Below, piece after piece: positions 34,562 to 42,643 of a DNA stretch of 64,000 bases (positions are counted from its first letter, which is position 1; each line of letters starts with the position of its first letter). The notes under the pieces were generated by a model that saw only the letters and a program-made list of their open reading frames with translations, made no database searches and was not told the DNA's origin. The position numbers were made by a program, and so were the translations under genes. This stretch comes from Microbacterium sp. W4I4 (lineage in GTDB: Bacteria; Actinomycetota; Actinomycetes; Actinomycetales; Microbacteriaceae): assembly GCF_030816235.1 (NCBI RefSeq), contig NZ_JAUSXT010000001.1, positions 1,984,001-2,048,000 of the forward strand. The letters run 5' to 3'.

Positions 34562-36042
34562 GACGACTGCGACTTCTCGACCCACTCCAGGTACTCGGGG
34601 GTCACCGTGCCGGTGACGTAGCGCCCGTCGAAGCAGCTCATGTCGAGGTCGGTCAGCTCGGAGCCCTCGATGATCGCGGCCTTGAGGTCCTCGACCTCCT
34701 GGTACACGATCCGGTCGCAGCCGAGTTCCTCGGCGATCTCGGGGATCGTCCGCCCGTGCGCGACGAGCTCGAGCTTGGAGGGCATGTTGATGCCGTACAC
34801 ATGCGGGTACCGGACGGGCGGGGCGGCCGAGGCGAAGATGACCGACTTGGCGCCGGCATCCCGAGCCATCTGGATGATCTGGGTGCTGGTGGTGCCGCGC
34901 ACGATCGAGTCGTCGATGAGCAGCACGTTCTTGCCGCGGAACTCGGTCGACATGGCGTTCAGCTTCTGCCGCACGCTCTTCTTGCGAACCGCCTGCCCGG
35001 GCATGATGAACGTGCGCCCGACATAGCGGTTCTTGTAGAAGCCCTCGCGGTACTCCTTGCCGAGTTTGCGGGCGACCTCCATGGCCGAGGGCCGCGAGGA
35101 GTCCGGGATCGGCATGACGACATCGATCTCGTCCAACGGCACGTGCTTGGCGATCGTGTCGGCCAGCTTCTCGCCCATGCGCAGACGCGACTCGTACACC
35201 GAGACGCCGTTCATGATCGAGTCGGGCCGCGCCAGGTACACGTACTCGAACGCGCACGGGATCAGCTGCGGGTCCACGGCGCACTGCTGAGTGAACAGCT
35301 CGCCGTCGTTGGAGATGAAGACGGCCTCGCCGGGCTCCACCTCGCGCACGATCTCGTAGTCGGCGTTCTCGAGCACGAGCGACTCGCTCGTCACGACCCA
35401 CTCATCGCCCTTCGACACGCTCAGGGACCCATCCGCAGACGAGGCCTTGCGGCGGCCGAGGATGAGGGGACGGATGCCGAAGGGGTCGCGGAACGCCAGC
35501 AGGCCGTAGCCGGCGATGATCGCGATCACCGCGTAGGCGCCCTCGATGCGCTTGTGCGTGCGGGCGACGGCCTCGAAGATGCGCTCCGGGTCGAGGTCGA
35601 CATCCGAGGTGGTGGTCTGCAGCTCGTGCGCGAGCACGTTGAGCAGCAGCTCGGTGTCGCTGGAGGAGTTCAGGTGGCGACGGTCGCGCTGGGCCATCGC
35701 GGAGGTCAGCTCACGGGTGTTGGTGAGGTTGCCGTTGTGGATGAGCACGATGCCGTAGGGCGCGTTCACGTAGAACGGCTGCATCTCCTCCTCGTTCGAG
35801 GCGGTGCCCTTCGTCGCGTAGCGCACATGCCCGAGGCCGACACTGCCGAGCAGCGAGCGCATGTCACGGGTGCGGAACGCCTCGCGCACCATGCCCTCCG
35901 CCTTGGCCATGTGCATGATGCCGGTGGGCTCCGCCGTGGCGATGCCGGTGGCATCCTGTCCGCGATGCTGCAGAAGCAGGAGCGCGTCGTAGATGTCCTG
36001 GTTGACGGGGCCGTTTCCGACCATTCCGACGATGCCGCACAT
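34558..36042 (-). CDS. purF: Amidophosphoribosyltransferase PurF
   Basis: It catalyses the first step of purine synthesis, transferring glutamine nitrogen to PRPP; 494 residues. The Ntn nucleophile is C2 directly after Met, so no propeptide is removed. LLLQHRGQDATG, HVRYATKG and HNGNLTN line the glutaminase site, and VLLIDDSIVRGTTSTQ is the PRPP loop. An insertion around residues 203-213 (DGSLSVSKGDEW) replaces the usual tight turn before WVVTSES and is encoded by the repeat at 35408-35426. It follows purM by 6 bases and overlaps the MFS gene. Confidence 0.97.
   Translation of the reverse strand: MCGIVGMVGNGPVNQDIYDALLLLQHRGQDATGIATAEPTGIMHMAKAEGMVREAFRTRDMRSLLGSVGLGHVRYATKGTASNEEEMQPFYVNAPYGIVLIHNGNLTNTRELTSAMAQRDRRHLNSSSDTELLLNVLAHELQTTTSDVDLDPERIFEAVARTHKRIEGAYAVIAIIAGYGLLAFRDPFGIRPLILGRRKASSADGSLSVSKGDEWVVTSESLVLENADYEIVREVEPGEAVFISNDGELFTQQCAVDPQLIPCAFEYVYLARPDSIMNGVSVYESRLRMGEKLADTIAKHVPLDEIDVVMPIPDSSRPSAMEVARKLGKEYREGFYKNRYVGRTFIMPGQAVRKKSVRQKLNAMSTEFRGKNVLLIDDSIVRGTTSTQIIQMARDAGAKSVIFASAAPPVRYPHVYGINMPSKLELVAHGRTIPEIAEELGCDRIVYQEVEDLKAAIIEGSELTDLDMSCFDGRYVTGTVTPEYLEWVEKSQSS
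35408..35426. repeat. Short intragenic element in purF
   Basis: CCCTTCGACACGCTCAGGG, one mismatch from the consensus. It adds a surface loop (SLSVSKG) to an otherwise conserved enzyme. Confidence 0.8.
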
Positions 36043-36048
36043 GGAGGG

Positions 36049-37164
36049 TTACTTGTTTCCGTTCGCGTAGGCGCCGATCAGGCGCACGGCTCCACCATCG
36101 ACGCCCTTGGCGCCCTCTTCGAAATCGCCTGCGGGGCGCGCACCGGTGTGCACGGTCGCGACCTGCCAGGCGGCGATTCCCTGCGCTTCGATCGCGGCGA
36201 TCGCGGCATCCTTCTGCGCACCGTCGACGACGGCGAGGAACCCGATGCCGAGATTCCAGGTGCCCTCGGTGTCCATGATCGGGGTGCCGGCGATCTCGGC
36301 CAGCACCTGGAAGACCGGGCTGGGTGTCCAGGTCGAGCGGTCGACCTCGGCCCAGCTGCCCTGCGGCAGCACGCGGGCCAGGTTGGCCGCGATGCCGCCC
36401 CCGGTGACGTGGCTGAGCGAGTGGACCGCGCCCGGCACGGCGTCGAGAAGCTTCAGCAGCGGCGTCGTGTACAGACGCGTCGGCTCGAGCAGCACCTCAC
36501 CCCAAGTGCTGCCGAAGTCGGCCGCGTTGTCGCCGTACCCGATGCCGGCGTTCGCGACGATGTGCCGCACCAGCGAGTAGCCGTTGGAGTGCAGACCGCT
36601 GGAGGCCAGTGCGATCACGGCATCCCCGTCGTTGACGAGGTGGGCGCCGAGCAGGGCATCCGCCTCGACGACTCCGGTGGCGGCTCCCGCGACGTCGTAG
36701 TCGCGCGGGCCGAGCAGACCGGGGTGCTCGGCGGTCTCGCCGCCGACGAGGGCGGTGCCGGTGGCGGAGCACGCCTCGGCGATACCGCGCACGATGTCGG
36801 CGATGCGCTCGGGGACGACCTTGCCGCAGGCGATGTAGTCGGTCATGAACAGGGGCTTCGCACCCACCACGACGATGTCGTCCACGACCATGCCGACCAG
36901 GTCCTGCCCGATCGTGTCGTGCTTGTCGATGGCCTGCGCGATGGCGACCTTCGTGCCCACGCCGTCGGTGCTGCTGGCCAGCAGCGGACGCGTGTAGCCG
37001 AGCAGTGCGCTGGCATCGAACATGCCCGCGAATCCGCCGACTCCACCGAGAACCTCCGGCCCGTGCGTCGCGCGCACCGAGGCCTTCATGAGTTCGACGG
37101 CGAGATCGCCGGCCGCGGTGTCGACGCCGGCCTGAGCATAGGGATTGGTGGGGGAGGCTGCCAC
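36049..37164 (-). CDS. purM: Phosphoribosylformylglycinamidine cyclo-ligase PurM (AIR synthetase)
   Basis: It makes aminoimidazole ribotide in purine synthesis; about 371 residues. The N-terminal YAQAGVDTAAGD, ASSTDGVGTKV and GMVVDDIVVVGAKPLFMTDY match the ATP/substrate site, and HVTGGGIAANLARVLP and GIGFLAVV lie in the C-terminal half. The frame opens at GTG 37170, but TAGGCT at 37176-37171 on the minus strand lies exactly 6 bases before GTG 37164, so that start is preferred and the message is likely leaderless. purF follows. Confidence 0.96.
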   Translation of the reverse strand: MAASPTNPYAQAGVDTAAGDLAVELMKASVRATHGPEVLGGVGGFAGMFDASALLGYTRPLLASSTDGVGTKVAIAQAIDKHDTIGQDLVGMVVDDIVVVGAKPLFMTDYIACGKVVPERIADIVRGIAEACSATGTALVGGETAEHPGLLGPRDYDVAGAATGVVEADALLGAHLVNDGDAVIALASSGLHSNGYSLVRHIVANAGIGYGDNAADFGSTWGEVLLEPTRLYTTPLLKLLDAVPGAVHSLSHVTGGGIAANLARVLPQGSWAEVDRSTWTPSPVFQVLAEIAGTPIMDTEGTWNLGIGFLAVVDGAQKDAAIAAIEAQGIAAWQVATVHTGARPAGDFEEGAKGVDGGAVRLIGAYANGNK

Positions 37165-37254
37165 CCTCACAGCCTACCGGCCCGCGCGCGTCGTACAGGC
37201 CGCTGTTTCGCCCGCCGGATACCGATGGGACGGATGCAGACCCGCCGACTCTGC

Positions 37255-37401
37255 TATAGTCAGTGGTTGCGCTCATTCGCGCCGTTCTCACCGGCGCAGC
37301 GCACACCACCGGGCCGTAAAGGCCGGAACCGCACCGATGCGGATCCCCCGCCCGGTCATCGCAGAGGCGGCAGCGTGCCGCCCGCACACGAATCAAGAAT
37401 C
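37255..37401 (+). promoter_or_regulatory. Extended -10 and structured 135-base leader
   Basis: TGCTATAGT (37252-37260) is a strong extended -10. The leader to ATG 37402 can form GCGCCG/CGGCGC and CCGGGCC/GGCCGG hairpins. No riboswitch class is recognised. Confidence 0.5.
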
Positions 37402-37713
37402 ATGAGCAGTACCGACACTTCCGCGCGCTCCGCCGCGCCCATCCAGATCCATCCGACCACCGATCCGACGGACGCACCCGTGCTTGCCTGGAGCCAGGCC
37501 GACGAGGACGTCTTCGTCGCCACGAACGCCGGCGAATTCGCCGGGTTCGTCACCGTCGACCGCAACGCGCACATCGTGCACGACAACCACAGCCGCCGCA
37601 TCGGCAGCTTCTCGACCCTGGCCGCCGCGCGCCAGGCGCTGGTGGATGCCACGCGCCCGCCGTCCCGTCGCCGCGAGCGTCTGCGCACCCGCATCCTCTC
37701 CCGCCGCCGCTGA
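37402..37713 (+). CDS. Small conserved-looking protein of unknown function
   Basis: A 103-residue soluble protein I do not recognise. The middle (DEDVFVATNAGEFAGFVTVD, then HDNHSRRIGSFSTLAAARQAL) looks like a compact alpha/beta fold. The C-terminus is very basic (PPSRRRERLRTRILSRRR), which suggests nucleic acid or membrane contact. ATG 37402 is the first start after a strong extended -10 and a structured leader; no good Shine-Dalgarno sequence is seen. Codon use matches its neighbours. It is divergent from purM. Confidence 0.65.
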   Translation: MSSTDTSARSAAPIQIHPTTDPTDAPVLAWSQADEDVFVATNAGEFAGFVTVDRNAHIVHDNHSRRIGSFSTLAAARQALVDATRPPSRRRERLRTRILSRRR

Positions 37714-37770
37714 GCTGCGTCGACGCTCCACGGTTCGCCTCGAGCATCTGCTCCGTACCCCACCCGTGCG

Positions 37771-37862
37771 GACATGTGGCACACCTGGTCGCATCGTTCC
37801 CCCTGATGGCGACCATGTGGCACACATGCCCGGTGCGGATGCGATCATGTGCGCCACGTGTT
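37771..37862. repeat. Intergenic repeat cluster (CATGTGGCACAC type)
   Basis: CATGTGGCACAC occurs as a direct repeat near 37773 and 37814. The whole is framed by inverted 26-bp arms (37771-37796 and 37837-37862, 20/26 matches). It lies upstream of the gene at 37900 and downstream of the 103-residue protein gene. Confidence 0.65.
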
Positions 37863-37899
37863 CGCCCACGATGCGACGAAGAACCCTACGATGGGGGCC

Positions 37900-38499
37900 A
37901 TGGTCGACAAGCCGCAATGGCTCATCCGCGAGGACGCCGGCACATCCGTGCTGGTGGCCCTCGCGCTGCGCCAGCTTCTCGGCATCCGGGCTCCCGAAGA
38001 CCTGCCCAGCCTGCGCGGCCTCGAGGTGCGACGGCCCGACGCGACCGATCCCGACGATGCGCTCGAGAACCAGTGGCGCGAGTACTGGGACATGACGGTC
38101 GAGCCGCGCGCGCACCGCTCGGACGTTCCCCTCGACCTGGTCGACGGGTTCGACACCCTCGTCGCCCTGCCGACCACCGGCGCGGAGGAGCTTCGCGACG
38201 CGATCGTGCCGCATGCGACATCCGTCCTGCAGTACGCGCAGGACGTGCACAACCGCTACGTCGATTCGGTCAGCTCCTCCGGCGGAGCGTATCGGGCCTA
38301 CGCCAGCGCCATCGCCGAGTTCGAGCGCGAGGTCGGCCGGCGGGCGCACTCGTTCGAGCTGAACGTGCAGGTGCTGCCGTTCTCGCAGCGCGGCATCTGG
38401 TGGATCGGCGCACTCAGCGTGGCGGTCACCGACGGGCTGCGCCGAGACGTGGTGGCCTTCGACGCGGCGATGCGCCCGGTGATCGCCGAGCTGGCCTGA
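37900..38499 (+). CDS. Hypothetical actinobacterial protein near purM
   Basis: A 199-residue cytoplasmic protein with no catalytic motif I recognise. It is mostly mixed alpha/beta, with KPQWLIREDAGTSVLVALAL at the start and RGIWWIGALSVAVTDGLRRD near the end. The start is chosen because TACGAT (37887-37892) lies 7 bases before ATG 37900; ATG 37891 lies inside the promoter hexamer region. It may be annotated elsewhere as a zinc-binding dehydrogenase, but no such motif is visible. It is convergent with the small membrane gene at 38513. Confidence 0.7.
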   Translation: MVDKPQWLIREDAGTSVLVALALRQLLGIRAPEDLPSLRGLEVRRPDATDPDDALENQWREYWDMTVEPRAHRSDVPLDLVDGFDTLVALPTTGAEELRDAIVPHATSVLQYAQDVHNRYVDSVSSSGGAYRAYASAIAEFEREVGRRAHSFELNVQVLPFSQRGIWWIGALSVAVTDGLRRDVVAFDAAMRPVIAELA

Positions 38500-38512
38500 G
38501 CTGCTGCGCGGC

Positions 38513-38833
38513 TTACTGCTCGTCGGTCTCGGTGATGCGCTCGTGCTCGACGCGCACGATGCGGGTGTGCCTGCGCGCGACCCGCTCCAGGATCAGCGCG
38601 ACCAGACCGCCGAGCGCGATTCCGATCGGCACCGTCCACAGCAGCGCGAAGCCGAAGACCTGCCCGGGAGGGTAGATCACGTCGACAACCGCGGACTTCT
38701 CGTAGCTGCCGACGGCGGTGAGGATGCCGGCGATGATCACGCCGAGCGCGGCGCCGAGCCCCAGGAACACGCCGAAGCGCGGGACCGGACGGATCCGGGC
38801 CTCCACCATGTGGTCGTCTGCGTTGCGGGACAT
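38513..38833 (-). CDS. Small two-helix membrane protein
   Basis: A 106-residue protein with two hydrophobic segments (VFLGLGAALGVIIAGILTAV and FGFALLWTVPIGIALGGLVALI) joined by a short extracytoplasmic loop, and an Arg-rich cytoplasmic tail (ERVARRHTRIVRVEHER). The function is unknown. ATG 38833 lies 6 bases after GAGAAT, a weaker match to the leaderless pattern. The gene lies downstream of the SCP-like gene with a long inverted repeat between them. Confidence 0.75.
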   Translation of the reverse strand: MSRNADDHMVEARIRPVPRFGVFLGLGAALGVIIAGILTAVGSYEKSAVVDVIYPPGQVFGFALLWTVPIGIALGGLVALILERVARRHTRIVRVEHERITETDEQ

Positions 38834-38871
38834 GCCCCTATTCTCCCACGCTCTGCTCCCACCCGCCTTTC

Positions 38872-38955
38872 CGTCGAGAGCACGGCACCTCGCCGAGCGC
38901 ACGGGAACTTCGCGCGAAGAAGCCGTGCGTTCGGCGAGATCCCGTGCTGTCGGCG
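38872..38955. repeat. 84-base near-perfect palindrome, 42-bp arms with no loop
   Basis: Arms 38872-38913 and 38914-38955 match at 34 of 42 positions and meet without a spacer (centre CTTCGCGCGAAG). Motifs include AGCACGG, CTCGCCGA and CGCACGG. It is the longest dyad in the window. It lies between two minus-strand genes. Confidence 0.8.
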
Positions 38956-38970
38956 AGGAGGGTGCGTGGG

Positions 38971-39006
38971 TCAGGGGCGCAGGGGCAGTCAGGGGCGCAG
39001 GGGCAG
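38971..39006. repeat. Direct 18-bp duplication across the SCP-like stop codon
   Basis: TCAGGGGCGCAGGGGCAG occurs at 38971-38988 and again at 38989-39006. The second copy carries the stop codon and the last codons (LPLRP); the first is a downstream duplicate outside the gene. Confidence 0.75.
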
Positions 39007-39345
39007 CAGGTCGGCCAGGTCGGCGCGGACGCCGGATGCCGTGACTCGACCGGCCGCGACGACATCCGTCCAATGCTCGTCGCCCGTGGCGAGGGCGATC
39101 CAGGTCGCGGCATCCATCTCCACCACGTTCGGCGGGGTACCGCGGGTGTGTCGAGGCCCCTGCACGACCTGTACCGCACCGAACGGAGGCACGCGCACCT
39201 CGACGCTGTTGCCGGGGGCCTTCTCGTCGAGCAGCTGCAGCAGATACCGCACGGCCATCGCGGTCGCCTGCCGCGGAGCATCCCCGGCGGACACCAGGGC
39301 GAGCGCTGCGCGCCCGTCGCTGATGTCGATCTTCCGCACGGCCAT
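38989..39345 (-). CDS. Sterol carrier family protein (SCP2-like)
   Basis: A 118-residue protein of the SCP_3/SCP2-like family, a lipid-binding alpha/beta fold. Visible features are VEVRVPPFGAVQVVQG and VVEMDAATWIALATGDEHW. A similar gene lies near purF in mycobacteria, which supports the call. The ligand is unknown. ATG 39345 lies 6 bases after TAGCCT on the minus strand, indicating a leaderless mRNA. The upstream gap to the Nudix gene holds an inverted repeat. Confidence 0.8.
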   Translation of the reverse strand: MAVRKIDISDGRAALALVSAGDAPRQATAMAVRYLLQLLDEKAPGNSVEVRVPPFGAVQVVQGPRHTRGTPPNVVEMDAATWIALATGDEHWTDVVAAGRVTASGVRADLADLLPLRP

Positions 39346-39373
39346 GCCTCCAGGCTACGCAGTTCCCCCTCGT

Positions 39374-39449
39374 CTCGCCCCTGCTGGGCTACCTGGCCCC
39401 TGATCATTCACGTGATTTAACGGGGGCGGGGTAGCTGGGCAGGGGCGAG
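39374..39449. repeat. Intergenic inverted repeat in a divergent gap (CTCGCCCCTGC type)
   Basis: CTCGCCCCTGC at 39374 pairs with GCAGGGGCGAG ending at 39449; GGCTACCT/GGTAGCT lies inside. The loop TGATCATTCACGTGATTTAA is A/T-rich. Unlike the other repeats it lies between divergent genes. Confidence 0.6.
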
Positions 39450-39502
39450 CACAGGGTTCGTACCGGTGCTGACGTCGCACAGCGGGCATAGAGTCGATGG
39501 GG

Positions 39503-40192
39503 ATGACTGAGACAGGCGGGACCACCGAGACGCTGCCCGGCGCGCGCGCCGAGCTGATCGCCGCCGCGACGACCGCGGCCCAGTGGATCCCGACGTTCCC
39601 GCTGTCCGTGGAGGATCCGACCCCGGCATCCGTGCTCATCCTGTTCGGCCGGCTGGACAGCATCCCGGCCCGCGCCGATGATCTGACCGTCGCCGCCGAC
39701 CTCGACGTGCTGCTGCAGCGCCGAGCGGCCACGTTGTCATCGCATCCGGGGCAGGTGTCGTTCCCCGGCGGCGGACGCGAGACGGCGGATGCCGATGAGA
39801 TCGCCACGGCGCTGCGCGAGGCGCAGGAGGAGACCGGACTCGAGCCGGACGGCGTCGAGGTGCTGGCCGCCCTGCCCGAGATCCCGCTCTCGGTGAGCAA
39901 CTTCCTCGTCACGCCGGTGCTCGGCTGGTGGCGCAAGCCCTCTCGCGTGGCGGCCGTGGATCACGCCGAGACCGTCGAGGTGTTCCGCGTGCCGGTCGCG
40001 CAGCTGATCGATCCGGCCAACCGGTACACGTCGACGCTGCACCGCGACGGCATGACGTACCGGGGCCCTGCGTTCGACATCGACGGCACGATCGTGTGGG
40101 GCTTCACCGCCGGCATCCTCGACGCGCTGTTCGACGCCACCGGGTGGGCGCTGCCCTGGGATCGCACCATCGAGCGCCCCGTCACCGTCTGA
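39503..40192 (+). CDS. Nudix hydrolase, CoA pyrophosphatase type
   Basis: A Nudix enzyme of 229 residues. The Nudix box is GGGRETADADEIATALREAQ followed by EETGL, and the CoA-type extension LLQRRAATLSSHPGQVSFPGG precedes it. That pairing is typical of the NudL/YeaB CoA pyrophosphatase group, which cleaves CoA to phosphopantetheine and 3',5'-ADP. All metal-binding Glu residues are present. ATG 39503 is preferred: TAGAGT (39489-39494) lies 8 bases upstream, too close for ATG 39497. purD follows 38 bases on with its own promoter. Confidence 0.88.
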   Translation: MTETGGTTETLPGARAELIAAATTAAQWIPTFPLSVEDPTPASVLILFGRLDSIPARADDLTVAADLDVLLQRRAATLSSHPGQVSFPGGGRETADADEIATALREAQEETGLEPDGVEVLAALPEIPLSVSNFLVTPVLGWWRKPSRVAAVDHAETVEVFRVPVAQLIDPANRYTSTLHRDGMTYRGPAFDIDGTIVWGFTAGILDALFDATGWALPWDRTIERPVTV

Positions 40193-40230
40193 CGGTAACC
40201 GTCACCGGGCCCGCCGGTAGGCTTGCGGGC

Positions 40231-41508
40231 ATGAAGATCCTGGTCCTCGGCTCCGGCGCGCGCGAGCACGCGATCATCCTGTCCCTGCGGTCGGAGGAGT
40301 CCGAGCACGAGATCTTCGCGGCTCCCGGCAATGCCGGAATCGCGCAGGATGCGACGATCGTCGAGGTCGACATGCTCGACGGCGCTGCGGTCGCGACGTT
40401 CGCCAACGAGCGCGGCGTCGACCTGGTCATCATCGGCCCGGAGGCACCTCTTGTCGCGGGCGTCGCTGACGTGCTGCGCGAGCGCGGCATCCCGGTGTTC
40501 GGACCGGGGAAGGCTGCGGCCCAGCTGGAGGGTTCCAAGGCGTTCGCGAAGCGGATCATGGATGCCGCCGGCGTGCCGACCGGGCGCGCGGTGCGCGCAG
40601 CTTCCGTCGCGGATGTCGAAGCCGCGTTCGATGACTTCGGCGCACCGCACGTGGTGAAGGCCGACGGCCTCGCCGCCGGCAAGGGCGTCATCGTCACGGC
40701 CGATCGCGCCGAGGCGCTCGCGCACGCCGAGCACTACCTGCCCGCGGGCCCCGTGCTGGTCGAGGAGTTCCTCACCGGCCCCGAGGTCTCGCTGTTCTTC
40801 CTCAGCGACGGCGACACGGTGCGCGCACTGAGCCCCGCACAGGATTTCAAGCGGGCTCTGGACGGCGACGGCGGCCCCAACACCGGCGGCATGGGCGCGT
40901 ACTCCCCTCTGCCCTGGCTGGCCGACGACTTCGGCAGCGTCGAGGCATTCGTCACCGAGGTGACCGACACCGTCGCGATGCCCGTGATCCGCCAGCTCGA
41001 CTCCGAGGGCACCCCGTTCATCGGCCTGCTCTACGCCGGGCTCATCCTCACCCCCGCCGGCGTGCGCGTGATCGAGTTCAACGCGCGCTTCGGCGATCCT
41101 GAGACGCAGGTCGTGCTGCCGCGGCTGCGCACCCCGCTGTCACGGCTGCTGCTGTCGGCGGCATCCGGACACCTCGAGGACGAGCCGCAGCCGGAGTTCT
41201 CCGACGAGGTCGCGATCACGGTCGTGCTCGCCAGCGAGGGGTACCCCGAGTCGCCGCAGACCGGACGCATGATCGAGGGGCTCGCCCAGGCGGCATCCGT
41301 CGACGGCGTCTCGATCGTGCACGCCGCGACGGCGGGTCCGGATGCTCCCGGCGGCGCGCTCATCGCGACCGGAGGGCGGGTTCTGAACGTCGTCGCGACC
41401 GGCGCGGACTTCGCGGATGCCAGGACGCGCGCCTACGAGGCGATCGGGCGCATCGCGCTGGACGGCGCGCACTACCGTCACGACATCGCGGCGCAGGTCG
41501 TGAAGTAG
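40231..41508 (+). CDS. purD: Phosphoribosylamine-glycine ligase PurD (GAR synthetase)
   Basis: It performs the second step of purine synthesis, joining glycine to phosphoribosylamine with ATP; 425 residues. The N-terminus MKILVLGSGAREHAI is diagnostic. The ATP-grasp domain shows FGPGKAAAQLEGSKAFAKRI, VKADGLAAGKGV and EEFLTGPEVSLF; FNARFGDPETQ binds Mg-ATP. ATG 40231 lies 7 bases after TAGGCT, so the message is leaderless and the longer upstream frame is not coding. It is unlinked to purF/purM by about 3 kb. Confidence 0.97.
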   Translation: MKILVLGSGAREHAIILSLRSEESEHEIFAAPGNAGIAQDATIVEVDMLDGAAVATFANERGVDLVIIGPEAPLVAGVADVLRERGIPVFGPGKAAAQLEGSKAFAKRIMDAAGVPTGRAVRAASVADVEAAFDDFGAPHVVKADGLAAGKGVIVTADRAEALAHAEHYLPAGPVLVEEFLTGPEVSLFFLSDGDTVRALSPAQDFKRALDGDGGPNTGGMGAYSPLPWLADDFGSVEAFVTEVTDTVAMPVIRQLDSEGTPFIGLLYAGLILTPAGVRVIEFNARFGDPETQVVLPRLRTPLSRLLLSAASGHLEDEPQPEFSDEVAITVVLASEGYPESPQTGRMIEGLAQAASVDGVSIVHAATAGPDAPGGALIATGGRVLNVVATGADFADARTRAYEAIGRIALDGAHYRHDIAAQVVK

Positions 41509-41531
41509 GCGCGCGCGGAGTCGCATCCGTC

Positions 41532-41621
41532 CTTCAGGTCGCAGCCGATGCCGGCATCCGCCCTCCAGGTCGCAACCGATGCCGCTACGAGGCCGTCCAA
41601 GCGACATCCGTTGCGACCTGG
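41532..41621. repeat. Intergenic repeat (CCAGGTCGCAACCGATG type)
   Basis: Inverted arms of 22 bp (41565-41586 and 41600-41621, 20/22) flank a 13-base loop. A direct extra copy of the left arm begins near 41532 (CTTCAGGTCGCAGCCGATG). It lies between convergent purD and a GNAT gene. Confidence 0.75.
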
Positions 41622-41637
41622 GCTCAAGCGATCCGGG

Positions 41638-42168
41638 TCAGAGAGCGATCCAGTACTGCCGCATCCGCTCGTGGCCGGCCTCGGACGCGTCGATCGTGGC
41701 CTGCAGCACGCCGCCGGCTCCCTCGATGGTGCGATACGAGCCCGCGTTGTCGTCGTCGCAGGTGAGCATGACGCGGTCATAGCCCTCCGCGCGCGCACGG
41801 TCGAGCACGAGATTCAGCGCGGCGCGGGCGATGCCCTGGCGTCGGCGAGACGGGCGCACCGAGTATCCGATGTGACCACCGAAGCTGCGCAGCCAGTCGT
41901 TCAGCGCACGCCGGAACGCGATGAAGCCGACCACATCGCCGACGTCGGCGATCCAGAAGAAGTCGCATGCCACGTGACCGTCGGGCAGCTCGGCGCCGGG
42001 ACGACCGTACAGCTCGGCCTTGGCGACGAACTCCTCGCACGCCGCACGATCGGGGACGAGCCCCTGCTCCAGGCCCGCACCGTCGATGTGCACTCCATCG
42101 AACTCGGCGACCGTGGCGGCCCAGGAGTCGAAGAGGTCGGTGGACGGCGTGGCGAGGCTGATCTGCAT
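41638..42168 (-). CDS. GNAT family N-acetyltransferase
   Basis: A 176-residue acetyltransferase. The acetyl-CoA binding motif is HIGYSVRPSRRRQGIARAAL (the V-x-P-x3-Q/R-x-x-G pattern), with VVGFIAFRRALN before it and TCDDDNAGSYRTIEGAGG after it. The C-terminal RQYWIAL is typical of the RimI-like YjcF/YbbJ group. The substrate is unknown. No in-operon partner is seen; the upstream membrane/XRE operon is 34 bases away on the same strand. Confidence 0.88.
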   Translation of the reverse strand: MQISLATPSTDLFDSWAATVAEFDGVHIDGAGLEQGLVPDRAACEEFVAKAELYGRPGAELPDGHVACDFFWIADVGDVVGFIAFRRALNDWLRSFGGHIGYSVRPSRRRQGIARAALNLVLDRARAEGYDRVMLTCDDDNAGSYRTIEGAGGVLQATIDASEAGHERMRQYWIAL

Positions 42169-42202
42169 CCGTCCATCCCATCACGGATGCCGGATGCGGC
42201 CG

Positions 42203-42643
42203 TCACCCGCGGCGGACGAAGTACCAGTTGGCGAAGAACCAGCCGGCCACGAGCGCCAGGAACACGCCCAGGGCGACGAAGCGTGACAGCGGATCGACCT
42301 GCGCGATCGCGAACACGATCATCTGGACGACACCCAGCAGCAGAGCGAGCGCCCCCACGACGGCGAGGCCGCGCACGGCCGCGGCACGGTCGCGCTCGTC
42401 GGCGTACTCCAGTGCGTTCACGCGCTCCAGGTCGCCGGAACTGCCGCGACGCGCGAAGACAGCGCCCAGACCGCCGACGAGCGCACCCACCAGCAGCGCC
42501 ACGCCTGCGGGCACCTGGCCGAGCACGAAGCACACGAGCGCGCCCACGGTGCAGGCGGCGACGAGCACCGTGTTGACGCGCGACATCGGCCAGCTGAACC
42601 TGCGAGCCGAATCCGCGCTCCCGCCGGACTCATCCGTCGACAT
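42203..42643 (-). CDS. Membrane protein co-transcribed with XRE regulator
   Basis: A 146-residue protein with four hydrophobic segments (VNTVLVAACTVGALVCFVLG, VPAGVALLVGALVGGLGAVF, VRGLAVVGALALLLGVVQMI, FVALGVFLALVAGWFFANWY). It has no catalytic motif. It overlaps the XRE gene by 14 bases, so it is translationally coupled. This two-gene arrangement (short XRE regulator plus four-helix membrane protein) is common in Gram-positives, where the membrane protein may modulate the regulator. Confidence 0.8.
   Translation of the reverse strand: MSTDESGGSADSARRFSWPMSRVNTVLVAACTVGALVCFVLGQVPAGVALLVGALVGGLGAVFARRGSSGDLERVNALEYADERDRAAAVRGLAVVGALALLLGVVQMIVFAIAQVDPLSRFVALGVFLALVAGWFFANWYFVRRG

Noticed and set aside
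34417..37713. 1098-residue plus-strand reading frame over purF and purM
   Set aside because: It is antisense to two clear purine genes and has G+C-driven low-complexity composition. Only its tail from 37402 is taken as a gene.
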